Shown here in pieces: positions 1 through 13,900 of a stretch of DNA of 64,000 nt. The DNA is taken from the NCBI GenBank assembly GCA_963681505.1, contig OY811992.1:1097884-1161883 (forward strand), read 5' to 3'. This DNA comes from Eunapius fragilis. Taxonomy: Eukaryota > Porifera > Demospongiae > Spongillida > Spongillidae. A program made the position numbers and the translations under genes. The notes beneath the pieces are model-generated. The model was not told where the DNA came from, made no database searches, and worked only from the letters and a program-made list of their open reading frames with translations. Each line of letters begins with the position of its first letter. Positions within the stretch are counted from its first letter, which is position 1.

Positions 1-688
1 TTGTCTTTTATCATTTTGCACAGGTGGGAGGGGGAGAAAATTTTTTTTTTGGAATCGCGTGTAATTGAACATCCTTACATATACACCTTGCCATGTGTAT
101 GTGTGAACCACAACTGTGGTAGCAATGGTATATCTTACTTGGTTACAAGGTATCAGTGTTCACAAAGCATGGTATCATTGTGCTCTCATCAATGTGATTA
201 CCCAATGTCTCAATGTCCCAGAAATAACATATCAACATGTATCAATGTCCCAGAAATGACATACCAACATGTATTATTCAATGTCCCAGAAATGACATAG
301 CAGCAAACGTGTACATAGAATAGACGGGTGGCAGCAACAAGCACGTAGAATTGGTGGGTGGCCAGAGAGGAGATATTCTGTCATGCTATCAACTTGAGGT
401 AGCTATCTGTAGCTTGGGCCATACAGACCTTCAGTTCTGCTGTGAGATAAGATGAAGTGTTACCATAATATTAATAATTATGCACGTGCTTGTGTGTGTG
501 TGTACACATTTCTAAAGTTCCATCTTCACCTAAATGGTCTCATTCATCACCACTCCAGTGGAATGTTTATCCATTCCAATCTCCATGCACCAACCACTCC
601 CACTTAAGCCACTACCCACTTCCATGTGTATCTTTGCCACACCACTCACACCTCGTTTTCCCCACCCACCTTTCCTTCACACCCTTAC

Positions 689-2842
<2,154 letters not shown>

Positions 2843-2959
2843 AACTCACTAGCTATTGGTAACTAATTCATTCGTCACACTAAAAAATTTAATACTTTAT
2901 ATACTTCGAATTGATTTCCGCGAGATTACGGAGAGCATTCATGCAACTGCACACGGTTC

Positions 2960-3946
2960 TCAGAGCTCTGTACTTCTCGGCTTTGCTCCAACGCAAGGAA
3001 ACGTCTGGCTGTTAAGAACTACCTCCACACACTCGCTCTGCTTCACCAAGTACTCTTTGATGTCCCACGCCTGCATCCCATCCCTGATCATGAACAGCAC
3101 TCTGTCTGGGGCCACTATGTACCTCTCAGCTTGGAGGTGTGCGTTAAGCAGAGACTGCGTCCACCTTGTACTCACAGTCTCTGTGTAACGTTGCTCAACG
3201 CCAGGCTTCATCCCTACAAACATCATCACAGGTTTGCCTCTGTTGGCCATTCGCATTAGCTGCTTTGGGTCCACTTTCCCACCCTTCAATTCCAATGGAA
3301 GACCTGGTAAAGTAATTAAAAAAAAATAAAAAAAACATTGCCAAGGTCATTGCTGTCCTGTTGAAAAATGGGCATCGTGTTTTAACAACTAACCACAATC
3401 TTCATACCTCCACAACTGTAACCATATTAGTGTAGGTGTGGTACCATAAGAGGTGACATTTTAGGTTATCCTTGCAAATTCCATGTTTGGAACATCCCCT
3501 AACTAATACGTAATACGTAATCAGATCCTCATTTGCGCAAGTGCATGGGAGTCATTCATTGTCTTATATGGGCACGCAACTCAGTATGATATGCAAACGC
3601 ACTATGAGCAGATATTAAAAAAGGATGGGTATTGTGGCTGAGTGGGGACCAAATCATTAGGTAACACTCACCGGATAGTGAAGGTGGCTTCTGGGATTTA
3701 AGTGGGTCTATATCTAGCTCGTCGATTTCATCTTTCTCCAACTCGTCGTCATTTTCCTAACCGAAGGCCAAAGGCACGTTGTTACGTCTCAAAACCTCAT
3801 TCGCTTACCAGCCACTCCTTATAAACCCTTTGTACGTCCTTCTCATCGTAATCTATAACGCTTTTTTTTTTCGCTGCCGACTGGTGTACGTAAAGGATCA
3901 GTATGAATACCAACTGCAAGGCACCCCACCGATAACCGCGCGCCAT
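2960..3946 (-). CDS. MESD: MESD, LRP-receptor chaperone of the ER
   Basis: Three exons: 3946-3809, 3756-3672 and 3303-2960; about 188 residues. Exon 1 has a signal peptide (hydrophobic LQLVFILILYV) followed by a charged helix VIDYDEKDVQRVYKEWL. Exon 2 is acidic (ENDDELEKDEIDELDIDP). Exon 3 is the conserved core: KPVMMFVG, QSLLNAHLQAERYIVAPDR, FMIRDGMQAWDIKEYLV. These match mesoderm-development/Boca chaperones, which fold LDLR/LRP family beta-propellers in the ER. The protein stops at PRSTEL; STEL resembles a KDEL-type retrieval signal, and the long basic tail of vertebrate MESD is missing. The gene is tandem with its neighbours, 117 bp from the DOK-like start and 113 bp from the DCAF12 stop. 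Confidence 0.93.
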
Positions 3947-4059
3947 TTGGATTAATACGCATGGGGACGAGGAGGCACAGACCAAAGGGAAGAAAAAAAA
4001 AAAAAACAGACTCGACACCACGATATAGAAAACAGATAAGTGTATTCCTGTGCGTGTTA

Positions 4060-5954
4060 TTATTGCCAAACGGCTGCATAGTTACCATACAAACCCAGAG
4101 GCAGCGGGCCTCCAGCTACAAATATCTTGGACCTTCCTGGGCTATAGCAGTGTGTATAAAGCGCATTGGGTGGTTCTGGATAACCTGTGAAGAAGTCCCT
4201 GTACACTGCATCATGTCTCTGCAAGGAAGAGAGAGAGAGAGAGAGGGGCGGGGGGGGGGGGGGGGGGCGGGCGGGGGGGCGGGGCACCTTCTTTAAAACA
4301 AAGCCCATTAGAGTGATGCAAAACTTACCAACCAACCTCGCGACGTTTTCAAAGAGCACGCCTTAGCTGCACTGGATGTGCAGGTGTCTGTATTGAGGTA
4401 ACTAGCTGCCCTGAGGTCATAAAAATACAGGTGGCCTGCTCCTGTCCCTATGCTCAGGATGTGGCTGTTGAACTTCAGTGACCTTACGCCTGTCATCGAA
4501 GAAGAAGGTAAGGAGGTTACCTATAGGATTTATACATAAACATCCCATGTACTGTATACTACACAAACACACCATGCAAATAATGCAGCAAACTATGATG
4601 TCATGGCATTGTACAGTAAGCGCGTGCACAATACATTTCCAGCCAGCTGACCACAATCCCTGTCCAATGATTTTAAAGAGCCAGCAGCTCTGTATGGCTG
4701 TCGGCCATCAATAAGGGTCACATGTGAGCGCGACCCAACAGCATATAAATGAGCATTCCATGTGTCGTCTGCCTCCATACAAACATTTTCAACACAGTAG
4801 GGCATCTCTGTCTTTCCAACCTGAAGGGAACAATGGTTTCACCAATGTTGTGACATTTATTTCATTTGGCAATTAACTGACGTACCTGCTGGAAAGTAAA
4901 TGTGTCCCAGAAATAAACGGTTGCACTGAAAGGATTGGTTTGCAATGACCCTAGCATCTACAGCAAGTACCATACAAGGAAGGGACAACAAAAAATAGTC
5001 AGAAGATGAAAAAAAAGTCAGAAGATGCCAAAGGTGATGCAACACTGGTAGTACTACTTACACATCCCTGAGGGTCAAAGGCCAAGCTTCTAACTTTCTC
5101 TCCTTCTGTACCATGGAGCTGTGCCTGAATATTTGAAAATCTGAATGCTGGTGCAATTGCTTGCACTTCTTCTGCCAGTGAGGATGGTTCCAAGTCATGT
5201 CGATATGGAGACACATCCCATGCTGCCATTGTAGAATCCCTGGATCCTAGCACAATTTTTTTTCCCAGAGTAATTATATACACTTAGATAAATATCATAT
5301 TACCTGATACAAAGATATTATTGGATATCCAGCGAACATCAAACAACCAATCTACATGACCCTAAACAGAACAGAACAAGAAAACTCAGCTGTTGACAAA
5401 GCTGCTTCTTGTAAATGTCTTAACCATTTTGGAAGGCCACAACAGGAGTTGAACTACCAAACTTACCACTCCAACTGCAAGAGGTTCCCATTCTGGAAGT
5501 CTGTAAACACCCAGTTCATTTGGGTTGCTTCCTCCTGTTGCTACAAACTGCTTTTCTGGAGATATTGCTATTGAATGGATCCCACATACATCATCACTCC
5601 TTTGTGTGCTAATAGTTCTCAGTGTTGGAATCTCTGCTACTGAGCCGTTGGTCACATCAACAACAAATATCTGTATATTCGGATAATACTAACCAATACA
5701 ACCGCTTTTCTTTCTTACAATACCTTATTGCACTTAGTTCCGACAACAACTTCATCTTCTGAAATCCATTCTGCAGCAAAGAGTTTGTCTGTCTCACCAA
5801 GTTCTAGTTTTCTCTCTTTTAAAATGTGTGGCAACTGACAGGCCAGGGTGTAGCTAAACTCTGGGTCTCGGATTAGCTGATGGGCAGGGTGAGAGTCTAG
5901 ATACAGCTCCTTGTCATACATGTGCCGAACGCTTGACATCTCTAAGCACTTCAT
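4060..5954 (-). CDS. DCAF12: DCAF12, WD40 substrate receptor of CUL4-DDB1
   Basis: Eight exons: 5954-5724, 5670-5467, 5361-5304, 5246-5062, 4957-4886, 4820-4652, 4489-4329 and 4218-4060; about 412 residues, slightly short of the vertebrate length. Diagnostic blocks: [69 protein letters not shown] and the C-terminus [22 protein letters not shown]-like block. The family forms a WD40 propeller that recruits C-terminal degron substrates to the CUL4-DDB1 ubiquitin ligase. The start is uncertain: ATG at 5954 is the first in an open frame, but vertebrate proteins have a longer basic N-terminus, so an upstream exon may exist. The donor of exon 6 (G|GTCAGC) is weak. A G-rich run at 4251-4282 sits in the last intron. 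Confidence 0.93.
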
Positions 5955-6112
5955 TGATGTTGACACCAGGGTTACCGTTCCGCAGGCTATGTGTCATAGA
6001 CGCTGGTTTCCCTACGTTACGAATCGACTGATTAGAACCATAGTGATGACGTATTTAACCGTAATTGTGCCCGTCCCCTTTCTTGCGATTTTCCTTTTTC
6101 CACGTGAGAGAG
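5955..6112. promoter_or_regulatory. Shared DCAF12/RPS17 bidirectional promoter with TOP-like tract
   Basis: Only about 160 bp separate the divergent start codons. Just before the RPS17 ATG lies a pyrimidine-rich stretch (ccgtcccctttcttgcg, then ttttcctttttcc), resembling the 5' terminal oligopyrimidine start of ribosomal protein mRNAs. No TATA box is evident. The assignment is from position and composition. Confidence 0.6.
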
Positions 6113-6797
6113 ATGGTACGTTTGGAAAGTTGCTTGTTGCAATCGGGAAACCAACAGTTCCTGAAAGGATGAACGTGCATTGGTTTTAATCAGTTTTGCC
6201 TTCTTTTTCTAGGGTCGCGTCAGGACCAAAACAGTAAAGAAGGCGTCACGTGTGATCATTGAGAAGTACTACACGAGGCTAACCCTGGACTTCCACAGCA
6301 ACAAGAGAGTCTGTGAAGAGATTGCAATTATACCGACTAAGCGTCTTAGGAACAGGATCGCTGGGTAACGAGATCTAATTCGCGGTCTATCCTAATTGAT
6401 GCCTATTCGATACAGTTTCGTGACGCACTTGATGAGAAGAATACAAAATGGTCCTGTGAGAGGCATTTCTATTAAGTTGCAGGAGGAGGAAAGAGAAAGG
6501 CGTGATAACTACGTGCCAGATGTAAATCGATAACGACGTTTTAGAGCGCTGGTAATTAATTTAAAATTTCTGCCATAGGTTTCAGCCCTTGAACAAGATG
6601 TGATTGAAGTGGATTCTGACACCAAAGAAATGTTGAAGACCTTGGTATGCGGAAAAGTATTTCAGTCTGGCACTTGTGTTTATTCTTTCCTCCATCCATC
6701 AAAGGACTTTGGAAACATAAACGTGCAAATCACTGCACCAGCAACAGGCACCGGTACTGGCCCTGCTGCTCCTCACCAAAATCGTCCTCCTGTTTAA
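6113..6797 (+). CDS. RPS17: 40S ribosomal protein eS17
   Basis: Five exons: 6113-6115 (the ATG alone), 6213-6364, 6416-6521, 6579-6644 and 6705-6797; 139 residues, close to the usual 135. Sequence blocks [60 protein letters not shown] and [14 protein letters not shown] are unmistakable eS17. It is a small-subunit ribosomal protein needed for 18S rRNA maturation. The C-terminal tail is divergent and Thr/Gly/Pro-rich, as is common in this protein. The first coding exon contains only the start codon, with donor GTACGT directly after ATG, a layout typical of ribosomal protein genes. Confidence 0.98.
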
Positions 6798-6947
6798 ATC
6801 CATTAAGCACATGGCAGGATTGTGTGTACAATGTGAAATACAGATGGTTTGAAGTACAATTGTGTTATCAATGGCAGCTCTAATAATGATGGGTTAAAAT
6901 TACACCTTGCACATATATATATAGCTCTAGTAATATATGAATGTTAA

Positions 6948-8882
6948 TTAACTCCAGTGATACAGGCCATCATGACATATGATTTCCCTACAAGTGCATA
7001 AGTTAGGGTCTGATGTGTGGTGGTTGAAAGCTGTTGATGACTCCATACAGCTGGCATTTGCCTTGAATTTGCGACCCTGGCTTTTCTGCAGTAGTGCACA
7101 TAACGCTTGCACATTATGAGGCAAAATTGGCCCTGAAACATCCAGACACTGCAATTGGACTGCTTGTGATCCACTGTGGTCTTGAACAGTACCGTGTTTA
7201 TACTAACGTCACAAGGGTGTAAAATAGAGACATGTAAAAAGAACCACAGTAGCTACATTGACCTCTTATCATGCAAACCTTGAGAGATTGCAGCGTGGCA
7301 CCGTCAAATGCGGTAGAAGCTAGGAGAGTAGGGGGCACTCCGGCATAGGTCCCTGTGGTAGACACCAGAGTCTTGCAGTTGAGGAGGTAGTTGAACAAAC
7401 CCTGGACGTGTGGTCCCTCGACTTTTACAACGGACTCAACTTGACCGTCAATTCTATTTTTGCGAGATTGCTGACTTGAAATAAATTAAGGGAAAATCAA
7501 TAAATCTAAAAGGGAACGTGTGTAGTTATGACCCTCCTAAATGCTCACAAAGCAGTTAAGCACAGCATAACTTTAAGAGGATACACTATGATGGTCTTGG
7601 GGTCCTTTGCTGGTGCCATGTTTGTGAGCAGACCCATGCTGTTCAACCAGCTGTTGGCCGCTGACTCATCTTCCAATGTGTCGTCGCTGTCGCCGTTAGC
7701 AACGGGCTGTTGTTGCTGATCACAATTGCAATCACTTGCCACAGAGAAGGAAAACTCTATTCCTATGATTGAAACAGGATCTTTGTATATAGTAAAAAAT
7801 AGACTATGGATGTTGTACCTTCTTTTGTAAGTGCCTGACGAAGTCCACTCGTAGTAGGAGTTAGGTATGCTATAACTTTGTTGTCTTTGCTTGTAGCCAT
7901 TGAGAGGAATAATGCTGTGAAGCTATTTGTACATACGTAGAAGTATGGACAATGCCCCGCTCTCATCAGCTGGTATACTGATCTGAAACTGTTACACCTG
8001 TGTGTGCATGCGAGATGTTAAAATGTGCACACCAAGCCCCTCGCCCGACTGAGCTCACCACTGAGCCCTGAGGGAGTCGACAATCTCTTTACTCTGAGCA
8101 AAGCCAACCCAGCTAGGGCCAGTCTGCTTTGACTCCATCCTCGGGTAAAGTTGAATGAAGGGAAGATTAGGGTGCATCCAGACCATCAGACTCTTCTGAA
8201 ATGATGCCTGTATCCCGTTGTCAGTCTGTAATATATCCATTTAGCAACGTAAACAAATCCACATTCTAATTAGAGAGTCTCACACATACCTCGATATCCG
8301 TTCCCTTCACGTAAGCAGCGACTCCTGCTGCCTCGTCCTGCGTCCTCATGGAGCTGACCCAATTAAAAGATGCTTGTGACGTAAAGCGAACTTTGGTTTT
8401 CAAACTCCAATCTGTCGGAAGATCTGCGACTCCATTTGTGTTCAACTGGAGAGACTATAAGATGATTTCAAACTCAATTATTGTGTTATGTGCGCCTATC
8501 CTATTAGCCTCTTACGTGTTCCTGCCTTGGGCTGTTGGTGATGTCTACAAGACCCCTCGCTCTCTATTCAACAAAAAGCATCGATAAATTAAGCACACAC
8601 TAGAGCGCACCCCTACCTTCGCAGTTTGAGTTGGCTCGTTTAGTGTGGCTGGCAACCTGCGTTTTAGACTACCCAGAGGAGATCCAAACACTTGAGATCC
8701 TATAGGGATCCCATTTTCGCCAGTCATAGGCGACGAATTTTCTTGATCCGCGAGGACGTCTGTTCTCTGAGCCTAAAAAATGAATGGGGTTCAATCGCTA
8801 TAGAAGTCGAACTGTCCTTTACCTTCTTCTTTTTCAAAAGAACACTTTTTGGATTTCTCCATTGTTGTGCTGGCTCGACCAT
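6948..8882 (-). CDS. DONSON: DONSON, replication-initiation and fork-stability factor
   Basis: Nine exons: 8882-8823, 8772-8617, 8563-8516, 8454-8290, 8225-8059, 7997-7819, 7762-7572, 7470-7279 and 7202-6948; about 470 residues. Conserved blocks: LPTDWSLKTKVRFTSQASF, HPNLPFIQLYPRM, HCPYFYVCTNSFTALF, YLTPTTSGLRQALTKEGIEF, NSWLNSMGL, GVPPTLLASTAFDGATLQSL, VSGPILPHNVQ and the terminal DGLYHWS. DONSON helps load GINS during CMG helicase assembly and protects stalled forks in the nucleus. The protein is shorter than human DONSON, mainly in the unstructured N-terminus. The donor of exon 7 (AAA|GTTATG) is weak, so that boundary could shift. It is convergent with RPS17, 150 bp apart. Confidence 0.93.
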
Positions 8883-10185
8883 TCTGCTCTATATGCTATT
8901 TCCCGCGCGTTGCCCCGCTCTTTGGTTTACGCCCTCCTAAAGCGCATGCGCATTATCAAAGGTAGTGTTTTTTTTTTTTTTTTTTTTTTGTTACGTGACA
9001 ACGAGCATGACAAATGTATATTACAAATTAAGAAGTTCAACCTTTCCTCTGTTCAGGATGAGATGGACCTTGCGTTTTAGATGTATGGCTAGCTGATTTA
9101 AGGAGCCTGAATTGAGCATCCGTATAATTAGGGTGTTTGCATTTTAGGGTAAATTCCCTGTAGCTACCATAAGACAAGCAGTTCATAACTACATGTATTA
9201 AAAGTAAGAGATATACACTGTATGCAGGCTAAGGCAGCCTCTCTGTAATATGCACTTCTCCAACTCAACTAGTGCATGAGTACATACTGATTGCCGTGCG
9301 CTTCCGTATGATATGAGGTATCTCCCCTTGCGCTCAAGCATTGGATCTACGTAAATAGGTACGAGTCTAAGCAAACAGCCCATTTTTTTTTGTTGAAAAA
9401 CAGCTGCACTGCTCACATTCAAATCCAGGTCCGTGCATGCATCTGACAACTGTGAGTGAACATGTACCCACTATATCACCTCGACTCTATGACAAACTCA
9501 TTGCTCTTATAAGGGCCAATGCTAGAGGTCTGCTGACATGGTGGTAGTGACGTGACTGGCATAGAGGTTCTGCATGAGAAAACAACCAACCGGTAATGCA
9601 TGCAATGTCACACAGAGAACAGTCGAGTGCAACTACAGAATACTTACGTGTAAAGTGTTGTATTTTATGTTACGCCTTTATTTTATGGTGCAAATTATCT
9701 GACCCACCAGTAATGGTTAATGGTACCTGTATACATATATGCCAATATTTATGGCCTTCGAATCTGCCTTATAGTTATAGGTACGGGTAATTATTTTCGA
9801 AACGAGAGAGCGACGCAAATCGACAGGCTCCTAAGTACATGTAACAACGTGGTTGTAACATAATGTACGCTACAAGCCGCTCGAGTAGCGCGATGCAACA
9901 CTCACGCAGTCATATGCTCCATCCAATCACACGCAAAATTACAGCAAGATATGAACTGCGCATTTGCGCGCGCGCACACACACACACACACACGCACATC
10001 ACAGAACTACAAGAACTACTAAGATCTGGTCGGTCGCTCAGTGGTCTTTCATCAGATACACAAACATGGATATTTAGCATGCATTTGTAAAAATATCTTC
10101 GACCGACGCCCGCGCTGTTCCACCCCACAATTTGCGGTAGGATAGTTTGTGGAACTTTTTTTTTTCACCGAACACTTCAAGAGGG
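8883..10185. other. Intergenic, no gene recognised
   Basis: About 1.3 kb between DONSON and the Bcl-2 family gene. Short open frames here show no family resemblance. It holds a T run at about 8968-8989 and a short CA run at about 9970-9994. Nothing else could be supported. Confidence 0.6.
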
Positions 10186-10784
10186 TTAATAGACGCTCGT
10201 TGCTCTGTACACAGCTCTCATCATTCCGCGGGTCACGAAAGACAACAAGTTGGTGGCGAAAAGCTGTTGCTGCTGCTGCTGTTGCTTTGTCTTGACATCA
10301 ATAGCGTCCTGAATGGAATCCTAACAAGGAAAAATCAATGAACTATGCACACGCACAAATCGTTGCATTTCCGCTTTACCCATCCGCCTTCCTGTTGGAT
10401 CCACTGTTCTAGATTGGCTGAGATCAGGTCAACTGACCATTCGCATATACTTTCAACGGCTCCATGTAGCTGCCTCTTCTCACAGTCCGCGGAAAAGTGT
10501 TTCATGAAGGCCAGAAAGGCGATTATCCTTCCCCAGGTGATGCCATCACTGAATATCTCGTGAAATATCTGTACAACTCGCGGCTGCACGTTGGTTGGAG
10601 ACGCGTCTAATTTAAGGCACATCTGTTCAAATTCGTCATAGTTCCGTTTCTGTAGGTCTGCCACTTGTGTCGCGACGAATGTTTCAGTATGTTTACCCGT
10701 ACAATTGTTACTAAGAGACGCACGAACGATGACTAAAGTCTCCCTCCGAAATAACGCTTCGGCCTTTCGGTCCACAGCAGTCAT
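10186..10784 (-). CDS. Bcl-2 family apoptosis regulator (multi-BH)
   Basis: Two exons, 10784-10380 and 10320-10186, separated by a 59-bp intron; 179 residues. BH1 is at about 77-93 (FSDGITWGRIIAFLAF, with the family NWGR-like TWGR core). BH2 is at about 128-142 (WIQQEGGW|DSIQDAI), with the intron inside BH2 after the Gly-Gly-Trp, the classic conserved Bcl-2 intron position. A BH3-like segment FEQMCLKLD lies near 52-60. Multi-BH proteins control mitochondrial outer-membrane permeability; whether this one is pro- or anti-apoptotic cannot be told. After BH2 comes a run of seven Gln, then a tail LFATNLLSFVTRGMMRAVYR that is amphipathic and basic rather than a plain transmembrane anchor. Confidence 0.92.
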
Positions 10785-10925
10785 GGTCTAAATCCAAAGA
10801 CGTTAGGGGACGTACGGACAAAAAACAGCTGCTGTGGCACGGGACAGCTGAACCAACAGACTGGTTATTAGATACTATGGAGATGTTTTAAATAGGTCAT
10901 CTTCACGTGCCAAAACATGACATCA

Positions 10926-13900
10926 TTACTTTTGTGCATGCATGCGTTTATGTTTAAGAATTTCTATCGACGTAAGTTTAAGGTCCTTGTCACAAACGGA
11001 GCAGTGATAGCCTTTCTTGTCTGCTCCTATTTCTGGTTCTGGGAGTTCTTCTTTAACTGTGTGTTAGCATTAATTGTGTAACAAACATATTTGCAATACA
11101 CACACACACACAACCTTCCATCGCAGGCTTGCAGTCCGCTTGGTGCTGTAGCCGTTCCGCTAGTGTGACTGCTATTTTACTCTCACAAGACGGGCACGTC
11201 CAAACCTTTCGTATGTACTGACTCGCAGGGTCAATCGCTCCCGTATCCTGCAAGCTGTATCATAGTAGGGTGTGTGACACACTCACAAGTGAAACAGGTG
11301 CACAGTCTTAACTATCAGGGTGCGTAAACGCCGTACCAGTCGTAAGTTAGGTAGTCTGTAATACACCATCCTCCTTTGATGGGATGAGGTGACAACTTTG
11401 AAGCAGAACCGCCATCACTAGGCAACATTTTCCCTGATGGAAGCATAGGGTTGGCACCTGCAGAGAATAGGAGGGAGGGGTTGAGTGAGAGAATGAGTTG
11501 AGTGAGAGTGAGTGATGAGAATTGGTCCCCTAAAAGTGCTGGGTGCCACACCTTGAGTCCCCCTGTAGAGGTGTGGTCTCAGGGACCCTGCCACTTGCGT
11601 CACACTGTACGAGTAAGGACTCTCCAGGAACTCGGCTAGCCTCGTGGCCAGGAGGCGTTCCAATGAGGCCACTTTGGCGTCATCCACCTCATCAGCTCCT
11701 GCGTCAGAGGTGGGCACAGCACCTTCCTGAGGAGAAAACCCTGTTGAAAAATATAGTTAATCAAAAACATTACACAGCCCAGCCCAGCCGAGGTATTACA
11801 TTCCCTTTGAAATTGATTCCCATGTGGGTTATGAATGATTATGTGGAATCATCCCCCCCCCCCATGCGTACAATGCATACCTAAGCCACACAAGCAAATA
11901 GCACAATAAATACAATGGACCCCTGTGTACTAAAGAATGCAGACTGTCAATACTTGCATGCAGAAGTTTAAACACAGACAGACACACACATGCCTGGACT
12001 TGGGCGCAGGGGACTCACTTTGTGATGCCTTCAGCTTCAGTTCCAACAGGTGCGTCCACGTTGCACGTAGCGTTTGCACAGTTGATAGCACCTCCTGCCC
12101 AGTCTTAGCATCGCCAAAGGTGACATCTAGCCAACAGTCAGAGACAACCCTTTGGGTGGAGGCAGAGACAAAAGTGGGGTTGTTGAACGAAACTCAAGAC
12201 AACCTGTTTATCACTACAAAGGCTTCCCATCGTTTCGACAACTTAGCACCATGTTTGCAAGCCACCCCCCCAAAAAGGGGCTTATTTTTTTAAAGTCATG
12301 GTCTAAGTATGTGAACAACAGCACATAGCAGGTACTGTGTGGACCCAAATCTCCACACGACTTTTCATGGACACTATAAAGGGCGTGACTGCTATATGGT
12401 TCAACACCCCCCCCTGCCCAATTTCCACCCTTCCTTCCTCAATATCCCCCCAGAGGGCTATATACCTTGAGCAGTCTGCATTGGTGTCCAAGCTCTGTGA
12501 GAACAGCGCAACCGTTTGCAGCGCTGGAACTCTAAGCACGTTCACCAAATATGGCTTGTTAGTCTCCAATAACTCCCTGAGGTGAGGAGAGATGACATCA
12601 GGAAATTAGGGAAATTTGGGGGAGGAAGTGCAATTAAACATTTTAGAGCACAGGGTACTGTTTCAATGGACCCCTCCTCCACTGATAACCTTTCTGGTGA
12701 TGGTGATGCCTACTGTCATGGGAGGTGTGGTCTACTGTCATGGGAGGGGGAGGACTCACACATATGCAAGCAACTCCTGCACTTTCCCCTTGCGTTCCTA
12801 CAGCAAAGAGAAGCAAATTGCTTTAAGCAACCTGACCCTGAGAGTTAATTTAACATTGCCCAGGCTCACCGCTTGAGGGTGCTGTGGCGTGAGGTACTCT
12901 GGGTTGGTAGCAAAGACACTGGTTGGATGGAGCACAACAAAAGGTTTGGACTGTGTGGGGAATAGAAGACACATTTGCAAAGGCAGCAATAGTCAGAAGA
13001 TTCCTCGCATTGCACAGGCAGTACGGCACCATGGGTGTGTGGACATAAACACATTCATATAACAGGTACCATGTATATAATTATTTCATGACACAAACAA
13101 ATATCACTTACTTTGGTATGGAAGACTTGCTCCGAATCCCTTCTATAGGAATTACAGTCATCAGCAATAGCCACCTGGGGATACAACCCACTGCACATGT
13201 GTGTGTGGGTGTGTGGGTAGCCATAATGTCCAGTCCAGTCATGCTCAAGTACCCCATTATTGGCACACATCCTGTCTATGTGGAAGATGAGGTGTGTTAT
13301 ATGGGCTAGGAGGGCGGGGGGGGGGGGGGGGGGGGGGGGGGGGAGAGAGGTTAACATGTTCTAGGGGGTTGGGTTTGCACATGGCTGGAACGAAGGCATG
13401 GAGCATATCACCGTCACCCATAAATCACCCACTCCCCACCACCACCACCACCACCATTACATACCATCACTACCACTCCCCACCATCACCACCACCATCA
13501 CTACCACACCATGATACCACCACCGTCACATCCCACCACCATCACACCATGATACCATCACCTCCACACCCCACAACCATCACCACCACACCATCATACA
13601 ATCACCTTTATACCATCACCCACACATACCATTACGGGTCACTACAAGTTCGATTAGTCAACCCCCACAACCTTTAATTCATCTTGTTCATACCACTCTC
13701 TCCCTCCCCCAAACATAACACACACCTGCACAGGACTATCTTCAAAACATTAGTATCAAGCCTGGTGAAACTTCGCCGGACATTGGAGGCATCCTGTGAG
13801 ATGAGACAAAGGGAGAAGGCAGGAGGAGGAGGAGGAACAAGGGGAGAAGGTAGGAGGAGAGGAACAAGGGAGAAGGTAGGAGGAGGAAAAGGGGGAGAAG

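Noticed and set aside
612-688. C-terminal extension of the DOK-like protein (GKGVKERWVGKT...)
   Set aside because: A strong donor GAG|GTAAGG occurs right after YDYMRR, so these residues are probably intronic, though intron retention cannot be excluded.
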